A stretch of 64,000 nucleotides of DNA, taken from positions 21,644,001 to 21,708,000 of the forward strand of contig JAFFJZ010000006.1 in assembly GCA_018340375.1 (NCBI GenBank). Reading direction: 5' to 3'. A model generated the notes under the pieces. The model was not told where the DNA came from. It ran no database searches and saw only the letters and a program-made list of their open reading frames with translations. The position numbers and the translations under genes were made by a program. This document shows, piece by piece, positions 24,427 through 37,900 of this stretch. Origin of the DNA: Gonatopus flavifemur (lineage: Eukaryota > Arthropoda > Insecta > Hymenoptera > Dryinidae). Each line of letters starts with the position of its first letter. The first letter of the stretch is position 1.

Positions 24427-25903
24427 TACTCCGAGTTTTGAACAAATTCCTGAAATGAGTTATCTTAACCGGCATTTAGCCTCGCGTGAAAAATTTTGAA
24501 AATCTCTCAGGAAGTTTTCATTGATCTTTTGGTTAGAAATTGAGATACTGTTCGCAGTCGCTACCCTAATAAATTTTGTACAATTGTCTTATTTAGACTA
24601 ATTCAAGGAATCTAGATGAGATTTAGTTAAATTTCATACACCTGTTCCATGAAAGATCAATTAAATTTTATAACCGTACAATACTCTTGACAAATCTCAT
24701 TCGATTTGATTCAGATGGATTTCATGGATATGTTTAATCAACTCATCACATGCGCATAAAAATATATATGTATAACTCTGCTCTCAAAGTCAGATCGATG
24801 TCCGGATTCTCAGATTCCTGTCGAATATTCACATTCCTGTTTAAATGGGTTTCTAGAATTTTAGGAAAATTAATCAATTTGAAACCGTATTTTGTAGAAG
24901 AGGCAAATTTTGTCGATGGAATCTTTCTGACATTTCGAACAGGGAACTCAGTTATCAGATGAATTGAATTAACGGCCTTTTGAAGCTCTTAAAAAACGGG
25001 CAAAACTTTGCTACATACTTTTCCAACAACTAAGCGACGAATAACTACAATTTTTTAATATGCAATGATGGAGCATATCGCCAAGGTTTGACTTTGAATA
25101 TAAATTGAAACCCCAAAGTCATATCTGAACACGAAAGAAAAGAATTTGTGGAAATTATTGACATTTGCATATCATCACTGCATATTAAAAATCTTTATTT
25201 AATGCTTAGTTATTGGAAAAGTACGTAGCAAAATTGTGCCTATTTTGTGAAACTCCATGGGCCTTAACAATGAACTTCTGATGAATGAGTATGTAAATTT
25301 GACTGAACGATGATAGTTGTATTTGGTATGAAATATCAGTATTGGCATTGGAGTTGAATATGCACATTTATGTATCGATGAGAGGCAAAATATGAATGCG
25401 CTTTTAGTTCAATGAGTATATAATATTCTGATGCAGAAAAAAAACACTTCTAACGTATGTACAATTTACGGAACTTCAATATTCTCATAGTACTAATATT
25501 ATTCCTACACTGTATGTAAACTTACATCTTATGAACACAAACTCGTTATGCAACGATAGAAGAATAGAACCCTGTAAACGACTCAAAGGCGTTATTCATC
25601 ACTTTGTATGAATTGTCTTTGGCAGGGTTTGATATCCTCATTCGATTACACACAACATACACTGTTTGTTATACAAAAAGGAAAAAGAACTTATACAACA
25701 ATGTGTATATGTATAAGAGTATACGAAAGTACAGCAGTACAGCTAAGAAGATTTTGTTTTTCTCAAAATCGATCACATGTCATATCATATCTCATGCACG
25801 ACGCAATGATCATGAAAAATCACGAATCCATAGATTCTATGTACAGAATTGTTCTACCAGAACATAGACATTCGATAACTAGTTCATCCAAGAGAACCAA
25901 TCT
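24427..25903. other. 3' flank of SLC17 copy B
   Basis: Contains the presumed 3' UTR just left of the stop at 25904. Imperfect inverted pieces occur at 24960-25250 (AATATGCAATGATGGAG against CATCACTGCATATTAAAAAT). No gene. Confidence 0.5.
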
Positions 25904-28900
25904 CTATCGCATGCTAATTTTCTCTTTTCGACGATTTTCGACGCTCTCGGGATCGTTCCACCATTGGATTTCAGCTTTGCCGAATATAAGAAATATCAAG
26001 TTACCCACGAAGTATATCGCGGAAGCGATGAGAAACACCGCATGCCATTGATGAATATTTTTCTGTACAAAAAAGTATAATTCATGAAACAACAACCACA
26101 AACAATTTTATTGAACGATCTCGTATTCGATAAATCGATTAATCTCACCTCATCGGTGACGATCGCACTGCAAATCAAGGGAGCAACAATAGCGATCACG
26201 GAAGCGCTACAATTGGTAATACCCATCATAGTTCCAGCGTAATTCGGACTGAGATCAACGTGATTGATTTGAAATCCACACAAAGATCCAGCATTGAGAC
26301 CCACGGCTATGACGAGAACCACAACCGCGAGTGTTTTGTTGTTAATCGGTACAAAACATAATCCGATCAGGGCCACGGCTGGACCCCAATGAGCAATAGT
26401 GTTGCACACTTTTCTGATAGTACCTCTGGATATATTTTTCTTCAAAGCGTAATCGGATAACCCGCTAACGGGGAAGCTTAGAATCCACATCGCCAAGTAT
26501 GGCAACGCTGAAACGAGACCGTTCTGAAAAACAAAACAAAACACACGATTATTATTATACAACAATCGATGTGAATGAGAAGATATAGATAAAACGTAGT
26601 TTCTTACTTCCTCGATGTTGAACTTCAGAATAGCGTTCATGTAACTCGGCATTTCGGTAAGAAGAGTCCAGTATCCCCAATTTTGACCACAATGCACGAT
26701 GATCAGAGCCCACATGGGAGACGATGTGAATATCTCCTTCCATGGTGTTTTCAACTACACAAATCGAACGAAAACCACGTTTCTTGAACCAGGAGAATAT
26801 TTCAACGGGTTCGCGGAAAAAAGTGATGGATTATCCAACGCGGTTGGCATTCTCATTGGTTTATTATTTTAATTGAAATCGTCAAGGTCGTCGTATCTAA
26901 ATGACTTTCAATGAAAGTACGAAGCCAACCGCATACAAGAATTTGTAACGTCGTAACGTAACGATATTCGTTCTCTAGTTTTTATCATTCATATTCGAGG
27001 ATAAAGTTCTTTGATTGATATAATTCATCGCCATTCCCAAAAGTGAAGAATATTCGAAATTAACTTACAATTCTCCCATTCCCTCCAGAATTTTGAACGA
27101 CTTGTAAACTGCTCTCGATATACTTTTTCTCCTCTTCCGAGATTTTTGTATGTTGGCTGGGTGTGTTGGAGCCCCAAATGAAGAATCCTATTCCCCAAAG
27201 TATGGCGAGTGTTCCAAAAATATAAAATACGCTCGGCCAACCTCCGATCGATGCTGCCAACAGGCCGGAAATCGGTAAAGAAATCACGGTTCCCAGTTGT
27301 GCTCCGGCATAAGCGAAGGTTCCTGTGAATTCGATAGATCGCAAATGTATTTGTTCTGTCAAGAACTTTTCTATTTCCATCAAATTGAAAAGTACTTGAG
27401 AAGACGAAGGGACACGCACACACACACACATGACGCGAAACGAATCAACTAACACTCACCCAGTCTTGCTCTTTCGGAGGGTGGCACCCATTTGGAGAGA
27501 AGAGTATGAACGCAAGGTAAGAGACAAGCTTGACATAGACCCATGCCTACCCTGCAAGCAAACACCCCCGCAACGTCTCCGATATTCGCAGCTAGGGGGA
27601 TCAAGAGATTCAAGCAACCGCAAAGGAACATCCCAATTGCCAGGACCTTTTGGGCGCTCCATATGCTAGCCAAGTAACCACTGGGTACCTGCATTATCGT
27701 GTACCCCCAGAAAAAAGAGGTCAAGATCTGTGACTTTTGACTTGGACTCCAACCAAAATCCTGTAACACAAAATATTCTTTTATATAACAAACAATTCTT
27801 ATATTCCTCCCGAAGAATCGATTGAACAAAAAAAAAAATTGGAAAATAGAGAACTCGAGTCGATTGATATGTCAATATTTTCCTTTTTATTCTTATCTCT
27901 CACACGAGTATAAACAGAACGAAATAAGACTTTTCTAATTGAATAGAAAATTTCCAGTTTCAAAGAGCATGGCCGACGGGTCTATCTAGCACATACGCGC
28001 GTCGTTGTTGTATTCCATACATTGAATGAACAACGTGGTTGTTTTTTCTTCTCCCGTTTATCGAATCCAAAATCTTCATCTTTCTATCTTTTCCTCGGCC
28101 TTCTTTGCGCTCCCTCGTGCTTCGCACGTGAAAAAGGAATTCCCTGGTGTTCGTATCGAGTTTGAGTTTCGAATATATCTTATCTGTATAATTCAAAGCG
28201 GAGAATATCGTAAGGATTCCAAGTACTGCGTATCCAATGACATTTTTTGCCTCTTCGATAATAATTAGAATAAACAGCGGAGTCACGATATTCACAATAT
28301 CCACGACATTCACTTTCGATTATTGTGGTTATTACTCGAAATACTGATGCGAAAACTTCAGCATCGAATCAATCGTGTCACCAGGTTGAACTTTTATCTA
28401 ATTCTTAGATTCTTTGATCATTTCATTGTACGTTTCATGGGTGTGGGTTTGGAGATAAAAACGTAGGATGGCTGATAAATCGATGCATGTTGTAGTAGGA
28501 GGGACTACAACTAACTCTTCACGATCGATCTCATTTACCAAACAAATAAAGTGATAAATTTATCGGATCTTTTTGTTTGTTTTTTTTCCTCTCTGAGCTC
28601 TCGGTGTGGAATTCTCGCGATGTAACGATTCCTGTGCAGAGGGAACTAGCTTATTAGATCCTACTCTGGGGACAAAATTGATCTCTGAAGGGATTGTCAA
28701 TGTTGTTGTTTTTTGTTTAAAAACAGCGATGTGGAAACGATTTGGAATGAGGTTGAAAAATTCTGGGTAAGAACTCTTTCTCAACAGATTTCAAGTACAA
28801 CTCTATCATCCAAATCTATCTCCAACGTACCAGTGAATGTAGTCATTTATAATATAATATGATGATCTCTCCGTATTATATTCTCACTATGATTTTATAA

Positions 28901-31900
28901 TACATATTCATCCCTGTTATACAAATAATCCATAAAATCTGATTAACGAATGGGAAAATGAATAGGTTTCAATGATATTCAATCAGAAATCTCACCATTC
29001 GTAATAGGATTCAATAGAATATTTTCACCTGGGATGCAAACATGACCAAATTTTTTCAAGATCACAACTTTGAGAAACTCCTTTGGAACATCTTCAAAGA
29101 TATCTGAAATAATTCTAAAATATCTCTTATGCAACACAAAGAAATATCTTCTGGTAGTCTTCGTTTGAGATTTAATTGAAAAAAGAATCCTTTCTGGATC
29201 TAGGTATGTTTTAAACGTGGTTTTTTCTTTAACCCTGCGTTTCTTTGATTGAATTTCAGGGGCCTTTTTCACCAAGGTACCAAGTAAAGTGATATCTTGT
29301 GATATCTGTGAAACAGGTTTCAAGTGTCTTTCACAACACTTTTGGATAAGTTTCAGAAAAGTCTAAAACTCGTTCAAAAGATATCTTCAATGTGTTTTTC
29401 ATCTAAAACTTGTCTTTAAGATATATTAAAGATATCTTTCAGGCGACTTTTAGACAAGAGTTGATCTTGAACATATCTAAAAGTGTTGCAACGAATAATC
29501 AAATCCTGTCCAAAAGATACAAAATGTTTATCGAAGAGTAACTCTTCTCAAAATAGGTATCCTCAAAGATTTTCCTACAAAACATTTGTTTGGTTTAGAA
29601 TAATGATCGATGCCACCCTGGTGAAAGGGAAGCGTGTCATAAAGAGTAACGAAAGCGTGAGCATGTTTCAGATTACTTTCCTAATGCTTCTCATATGCTT
29701 CCTATCCACTCTTGGATTACGCTTCCGTGCGTAAAGCCCGGTTTCTATGAAATTGCGGTTTCTCCGGATACGCTTCACACACTTTAAATATACGTTCGAA
29801 CCACCCCTAATGTTTCACTTGACGCTCGGTATACGCTTAAATCCACGTTCCAAATACTTTCCAACTACGTTCCTGACACTTTCTATTACACGCTTCTCTT
29901 TCACCAGGGCACCCTCATGAAAATGATTTTCTCATCATGAAACAGCAGCCGTCACAAACATAGTCCGTTTCACTGGTGAATCGAACCCGTTCGTTTTACC
30001 ATTAGAATCAGCCGTTCCAATATAATAACCGTGCAGTTTTATAAACAGACGAAAATTGTCTAACCTTGAAATGAATCCCATCTTCTCACGAGATGGTATC
30101 CGTTCTGTCTCATGACAGGAAAAATGTCTCTAATCTACTCCCAACCCTGGTAGAAATATTCTATTGAATTCCATTACGAATGGTGAAATTCCTGATCGAA
30201 TCAGAGTTGCAACGATTTTCCCCAATCCAAAAAACCCACTCGGATTTTTTCAATAAAACCCAGTTTCTATTATTCGCCGACACGCTATGATATGAAATTC
30301 AAACTACAGTGTTTTTGTCAGAAAATCAAGTCAACCCGATCAAAAAAAACCTCAAGGGATGGTTCCCCTGGCAATTTGGCACAAAAATTATGATCAAAAC
30401 CCATCTGGGAACCCTCATGGGATTCCACGTGGGAGCTCATGTAAGATCCTACATGAAGTGTTTTTGAACCGTTCCATTCTAACTACTCATATCAAATCTC
30501 CCCCAATGAGCCCAGACAGCACACAAGTTCCTTTTGAGTTCACAGAGAATTCAGAGTTAAGAATACCTACGGCATTCATTTCTATAAATTCATAGAGTAT
30601 CCTAAATGAACACATAGAGTATCAAAAGAATTCTTGAAGAGTTCTTGATGAATACATGTGGGAGTTCTTGAAATACACATAAACAATGCATAAGGTATTC
30701 GTAAAGACTACCCGTTATGACAGTGAATATGAATCTTCGAGGAAGTTCAAAATGTAGTCCTGTTCTGCCCAAAAGAATTTATAACGAATACCATGAACTT
30801 CGATCAGAGTGTTTCCGAATTTGTAGAAGTCTTGGAATAAAAGTAATGTCCAAGATACAATTAGTAGTATATTTTCTCTTATAAATTGATTGAATAGGTG
30901 CATGTACGAGATTTTGAGAGTGCTTAATAAAGTGAAGTGAATTATGCGATGTAGTAATCGGTTGGTAATTCATTTCGGTGCGAGAAACATATAATATGTG
31001 AGAATAAATAACATATCATATGATTTGAAGGTTAAAGTTTTGTATACAACAAAGTGATGTAACTCTAAAGAAGAGAAGTGTGCAAAAATTCATGAATTGT
31101 TCGTGGATAATGAAGTGAATTGTTTATTAACTCAAAATATGTGAATATTGACTGTAAAAATGTACTTATACAAACGATCTTTCATGTGTGAAAGAACTAA
31201 TCGATTGTATCGAGTGTGGAAAATCCCTTATAGAGAACGATGGAAAAAACTTTGTGATCTCTATCTTTTCCGTTAGGGAGTTTGTAAAAGACCTGATATT
31301 TGATTACAAAAGTTTATTGAATTACGAGAAAATTCAGAATGCTTGTTCAGTGGTGTGATTTATTTATACTTGATGCATTCAGATGTAAATGCATTATGAA
31401 TTCTTTTGGGCAGATTATGTGTTGCTTTTAGAATTATTTTTGGATTCAAATGAACGATTGTGCGTATTCTTAAAGAATTCCCTCAAGAAGCGTGGCATTC
31501 AAATGGTATTCTCTAAGAACTGTTTGAGAACTAGTTGTGCTGTCTGGGAGAACTTAGATGACTGAAAAGATGATTTTGATCAGTATAAGCAATGGTGGAC
31601 GAATACTGTTTGCAACAGTGCACAGTGGGCCAGATGACGTTCAAAGTTGGCAAAAAATCAACAATCACTCCCACGCTGAATCATCACGGTATCATAAAAT
31701 AGACAACTTGAAGCATCGATTACCAAATTTGTATACCGTTTGGCTTATATTTGGGCTCAAAATAGCATAATGACGTAATAAAATGTGATGTTTTCTCTGA
31801 TTAATTTATGATTCTTTCGCTCTACGTGAAAAATCGAGCTCATCATTTTCGCAGTTTTTCTCCGTGTAATTTTCATCATTCCGGTACCCTGAGTCTGGAA

Positions 31901-34900
31901 AAACTCGTGACAATCTGTGGAGGTCGTTCGAAATTTCGTTTTGTGACCTTTTGTTAGACTATTCCCTATTCTATTTACATCATTGTACGGCATTGATGCC
32001 TACGTTATGATGTCTACGTTGAACTCAATCGGCGATATTTGGCGGATATTTGTATATTCCTCTACGTAAACATAGTTAAGATGTACCAAGATTTCAGGAT
32101 ACCCTACATTCAAAGTTTCGTTTGAATGCACAGTGGGCCAGATGACTGGAGAAACTGGCCAAAAATCGAGTCCAGATTTTTTGAAAACAAGTTTATGGGG
32201 ATGAAGTATATAAGTTCAAGTGCACTTGGTGAATATATTAAGGGGATCCAAACATTAGTGTTCAATTGGTGGTAATTTGAAAATGAATAATTGCATATCA
32301 AAAGTCGATGAAGCTATGTTGAAAATTTCTAAGTATTTTAATCCAGCTGAGAAAATTCATCACAATATGCATGGTTTCTTTATCTCATAACTTCACTACA
32401 ATCAGAAAAGGGACAGAACAAGGGGAACGATGTGTTACAATAAGGCATGCTGCCGTACAAATTAAAAAGGCACTTTAGGAAGGAATCTATCTGTCGGAAC
32501 GAAAATTAGGAAAGATGAATAGTTTTTGCGTTATTGCAAGTTTTATGCGACGGAAATTCGTTCATCCCTGATGAAAAAAGACCTAAGTCTTGGAAAAGTT
32601 GTATTTGGCGTGAAAAAACGCTCGTTCATCATCAATTTACAACTGAGAGCGAACCTAAGTCGACTTAGGTTCTTCTTGATTTGTAAAAGTGTCGAGGATC
32701 AGCCTTGAATACAAGAAGTTGAAATAGATTAGAACATCAGTTTTTCTTCCGTTGTAAATTGCTCGAGCTGGGCGCTACATTACAACTAGAAAAAGTCCTA
32801 TGTTTTGTTCGGTCAACGTGCGGAGAAACCCGAAGTGCATCAATTGTTTTCTGTCAACAAAACACATCCGGTTGATATATGGTTCCAATTACATCAATTT
32901 GAACGGAGTTTTTTTTAATCGATCACCAAAACCCTCAACAACATCGCCATGTACCCATACAGCACACAGATATCCATTAGATGGCCATTAGATATCCAAT
33001 GGAGATCTAATGGACGTCAAATGGATATTGGACGGACATTTGGATATCTATTGGATATCTGATGGATGCCATATCCAAGTGTGTTGTATGGGTAATGTTT
33101 AACAAGTAGAGAATAATGAATGGAATAACAATTTTTTCAAAAATTTACAAGCTGTCTGGGTTAGTGTGAACCACTGACTAGGCAGAGGGTTAATAAGCAA
33201 TGAGAAGATTGAAAGACTTGGAAATCATGATAATCTACGCCACCTGACTTGGGACTTGAGGTGTTTCTTCGCTTGTAAGGCGATTTTTTCCCTTGTATTG
33301 TTCTAAATGAACACACGCATGTCGTTTTTCTCAGTGCCAATAACAAAAAAGTTGGGATTTTTTTACGGAATCGGAAAGAGAATGATCATTTTACGTTAAA
33401 AATGTTGAAACATTTATTGAAATGATATTTTTCAATGTCTTTTCGTAAGGAAATCGTTTTCGTCGATTATCTCCGTTCGAGGCTGAAGAGACTTAAGTGT
33501 CTTTTTAACTTGTACGGCAGCATGGGTGCATGATTTTATAAATATTTTCTATGTAATTTTCATTTTGTCTGCGCTATCAAGGGGTCGTTTCGCGACGTTC
33601 CGCGCTCAATTCACACCAGACTAGAATTAATGTGTTACTATTGTTGCGTACTAGAAGTTCAATCGGCGCTTTTTTTGCGCTCCTTGCGGAAAACGTCCGA
33701 TAAAGTATAAATATATTGCGTAAATCCCATTCACTGTGGAGTAGATGACAAGAAAAAATCACAAAAATCAAAAATTGCACCAGACCATTCTGCAACTTGT
33801 TACTCAGGGACTTTCCGCAGTGATTCATTACAAATTTGGTAATTGAAATATAAAATTCAAAATGGCGGATCTAATATGCTGGACAGACATTTTTAAATCC
33901 ATAGAATTTGCTCAACATTTTCGTCACTCGGAGATTTTGGGGGGTGTTGATTGCACACTTGGGCTTAAGAAAACCAAATTTGGATTTGTAGATTCAATAT
34001 GACGCACAGTGAGTCATATCACTTCCGAAGCTGGCTAAAAGTCGATTTCGGAATTTCGTGAAAATAAGTCTTATAAGGATAAGGTATATGAGTCCAATTA
34101 CGTTCAATAGATATATTGAGTTAATTTAATACACGGAAAAAAGAAAACAGCACTGGTTACTGTTCATAACATCAATCAGTTGAAAAACAAATGAAAACAC
34201 GCTTGGATGATAGAGGTTAGCGCGATCACAGTGATGTGTACTGCAGTGAAATTCGTCAATGCCGCTTGGACATTAACGGTTACTGGGAGACGCAGTAATG
34301 AACGGCGTGAATTTGATTTTTCATTTTTTTTCAATGAATTACTGCGATTCACAGTAACCATTGCTGTTTTCTTTTTTCCGTGTAGTTATTATTTCATTGG
34401 TAGTGATCAGTGCCGGATTAATGGTTATCGACGCCCCTGGGCGCTTGAGCATATGAGGCCCCTTCCCATGTAACGCAGAATATTCTGAGAATATTCTCAC
34501 AACATCCGTAAAACGTACTGTATCGAATATTCTTCCAAAGAGCGTAGAAGCTTCGTAAATATTCATAGAAGATTCTGAGAAAATTTGAATGGGACTGTTT
34601 CGAATATTCTAGGAACGTTCGTACAATATGCGTACAAAGTTTGTAGGGAGATTGATAAGCAGCGCATGCGCAAGCATCGTAATGACATGAATTCAGTAAT
34701 GGCAGACAATGTTGTTTACAGGCTACAGACCCTCGGAGGATATATTATTTTAATTTGTATTTGGGGAATGAGAAATTCATAAATGTGCATTTTAATATCC
34801 CGAATGTTTTGAGAGCGTCATTCGTGAAAAATAATCTTCAAAGGTGTGATAAAATTTGAAGAAATATCGTATATATTATGATTGCTTGTTTTGATCATAA

Positions 34901-37900
34901 GTATTTCACCCATCCATGTGAATCCATGATGACAGATGTTGATTGATTGAAAGAATTGATTGTGAATTAGTTTTCAGTTACATGCAGAAGTTATATTGGC
35001 AGGATTTTCTATTTTAACAGCATTTTTTTATAATATTCCCACAATATTCGTGGCATAATATCCTGAGAATGTTTGAAACAGTCTCATTCAAACATCCTGA
35101 GAATGTGCGTAGAATATATTCGCACGTTATAAGAATCTCCTCAGAATATTCGAATATCCTCAACGTATATTCTCAGAACATTCTCAGAACGTGCTTATGC
35201 TACTTGGGTTGTAAGGAAATTTTTTTAGGGTATTCTCTTTCTTTTCCACTTTTGAAAAATTTGAGGTCCCCCCAGGAGCTCGAGGCTCCTGGCCCAGGGC
35301 CATCTAGGCACATACATTGATCCGGCCCCTAAAAGTACCGCTAAAAGTACTTTTAGCCGCTTTAGGGCACCAATGTGCCCTAAAAGTAGAGGATGTGCAT
35401 CTGAATTTTGAAATCCGAAAATCAATCACTCTGAGAACCTTCAAGTGGTGAATTTCAGGGGATTCTGAGAGATGTTTGTTAACTTATAATTATGTGTGTA
35501 AATTTTCGACCACCAATTTTCCTTGATTCGAAATTTTTCCACTCCCAATTAGTACTCAGCCATCCTGAAAATTCCTGATTGGAGAGTTTCAAGGAAATTC
35601 GATCAATTTTGAATTTTCTATCCGCCATATCGCATACGCCATCTTGAATTTCCAAAATTTTATTCCAGATTCGTGATCAGCGATCCCAAAAACCCCCGAG
35701 TGAAGAGTTTCAAGGAAATTCGGGATATTTTGAAATTTTTATCCGCCATATTGGATCCGCCATCTTGAATTTCCAAAATTTTATTCCAGATCCGTAATCA
35801 GCGACCCCAAAAACTCCTGGACACTCAGTTTCCAACCATTCTGCCGAAAATTTGGATTTTGGTCAGTTTTTAGTATGATCTGGCCCACTGTGCAGTGGCC
35901 CAGTGATCTCTTTTGATACTGAAATATTCTCCAAAAATGTGTTACATTAGTTTACCAATAATCGATATCTTTTTGATAGCTCTGGCAACTATTCTTTGAG
36001 TGGATCTGACAGAAATTTTCAATGATGCAGAATAATTCATGTTCATGTTTCAATCTGTCTAATTTTTCTGAAGTTGATGTGAATCAAGTTTAAAATGTGT
36101 AAAATTCAATGGTACAACTTAACATACATTGTCATCTAACGTACTTTTGTATTGTAAAAACAAATACTTGAAATTAAATATGTTGATAAATATAAAATAT
36201 ATATTTGTAATTTTGATTCGAAAAAATACAGTTTGATTATAAGGATTTAATCAAAGATGCAGTGACCTGACATTATCAATATTGCTTTCACCTGGTGTAA
36301 ATTCTAATATCATAACGCTGCCCTGAATTTTAATGATAGAAATATTGAATACCTTTCCCTGCGGAAATAGAGAAACTAGAGATAATACCCCTCATGTTTC
36401 AATGAAATTATGATTTCAAAGATGAATAATTACACGTACCTTCTCATAATTTGTTCATTTTATCATTTTAGATATCCTAAGTTCAATGATATATAAATTA
36501 ACTTTATTCACAGTTGGGTAAATTGGAAATTCATTTCACAAGTATATACGGAAAGCATGAAATTTCAAGAAATTTTTACCAATTAAAAGATTCTATGTTA
36601 AATACAATATCTTACATGAATCCCACAAGGGTTCCCAGATGGGTCCCAGGCGGAAAATTTGTGTGCCAAATTCCCAGGAGAACCCTTATGGGATCCCTTG
36701 AGGTTTTTTTCTGATCGGAAAACTTTTGTTTGATTAATATTAGTGTAATAATTCATTATCAATGATTTTATTTTATGCTCAATCGGTTCTACACAGAGAA
36801 AAATGAAGTTTAGAAAATTACTACGTTCCTACTAAATTGGCAAGATACGAGAAAACATGACTGTAATTGTTACACAGTGTAGTAAAAATCTCTACTTGAT
36901 CATCTGTAACGTTGCATGCTCATGCTAAAGAGTGTCAGGCAAACCATTAATTTTTACTACATTGTTTATCAATAGAAGTAGTATTTTCTTGTATCTTGCC
37001 AAATTAGTAAACAATGTAGTAATCTTCTGAACTTTATTTTTCTCCGTGTATATTGAAAAAATAGCGTACACCCTGGTGAAAATGAGGCGTTGAACCGCGA
37101 CGAAAGCGTGAAGAAATAGCTGCAGAAATAGTGAGATTTCACTGATTTGAATTTGTAGAGTGTGAGAATCACAGAATACTCTACTACAGCGATTGTGGCG
37201 TCTTTGAATGAGTTAAATTGTAACTCCCCTTGTGAAAAGAATTCCCTGAAAACCCCTTTAAAAGTCTTCAAAACTCTGAATAAGACTTTCTGAAAGTCTC
37301 AAGAGAAGCGTTAATAAGTCTTGGTAACTCTGTAAAATTCTTGAAAAGTCCTATTTTCCCTGAAATTTTGGACTTTCCGCAAGAATTATGAAGAGTTAAC
37401 AAAACTAATTCCGAGTTTTACAGAAAATAAATATAAACAAGAAAGATGACTTTGTAAGAGTTTTGAAGGTTTAAAAATACTCATAAAGTAATAATAGTCA
37501 AATTTGTAAAGAATGCTTAGATAACAAATTCGATTATTGTTATAGAGCGGAATATTTTATTTAGGATATTTTTCATTGAAGTTTACCCTGGTTAAAAAAA
37601 TCCTTTGAATATAAGGAATCAAAATTTCATGAGATTCAATCAGATTTGGTGAGAATCGATGGATTGTTTTTTGAACAGGGTAAACAAAACATCGAAATCA
37701 TTTATACAGATCATCATTTTATACATGTAAGTGAAGATATATCTTATATTTTTTCCTGTAAAACTCTGAAAAAGTCTTATTCACGTCATTATAAGTGATT
37801 AGACGAATTCCGTTTCACTAACAGAAGAAGTCGACTGACATTGACATGGAATTGTTTAAGATCCCTACAAACAATGATTACTGGCGTTTCAATGGGCCGT

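Noticed and set aside
25608..26051. 147-codon plus-strand frame
   Set aside because: Antisense to the last SLC17 exon and its 3' flank; no family motif.
27960..28313. 117-codon minus-strand frame with a hydrophobic start, in intron 2 of SLC17 copy B
   Set aside because: No splice-site support linking it to the transporter and no recognisable domain; probably chance, although an alternative promoter exon here cannot be excluded.
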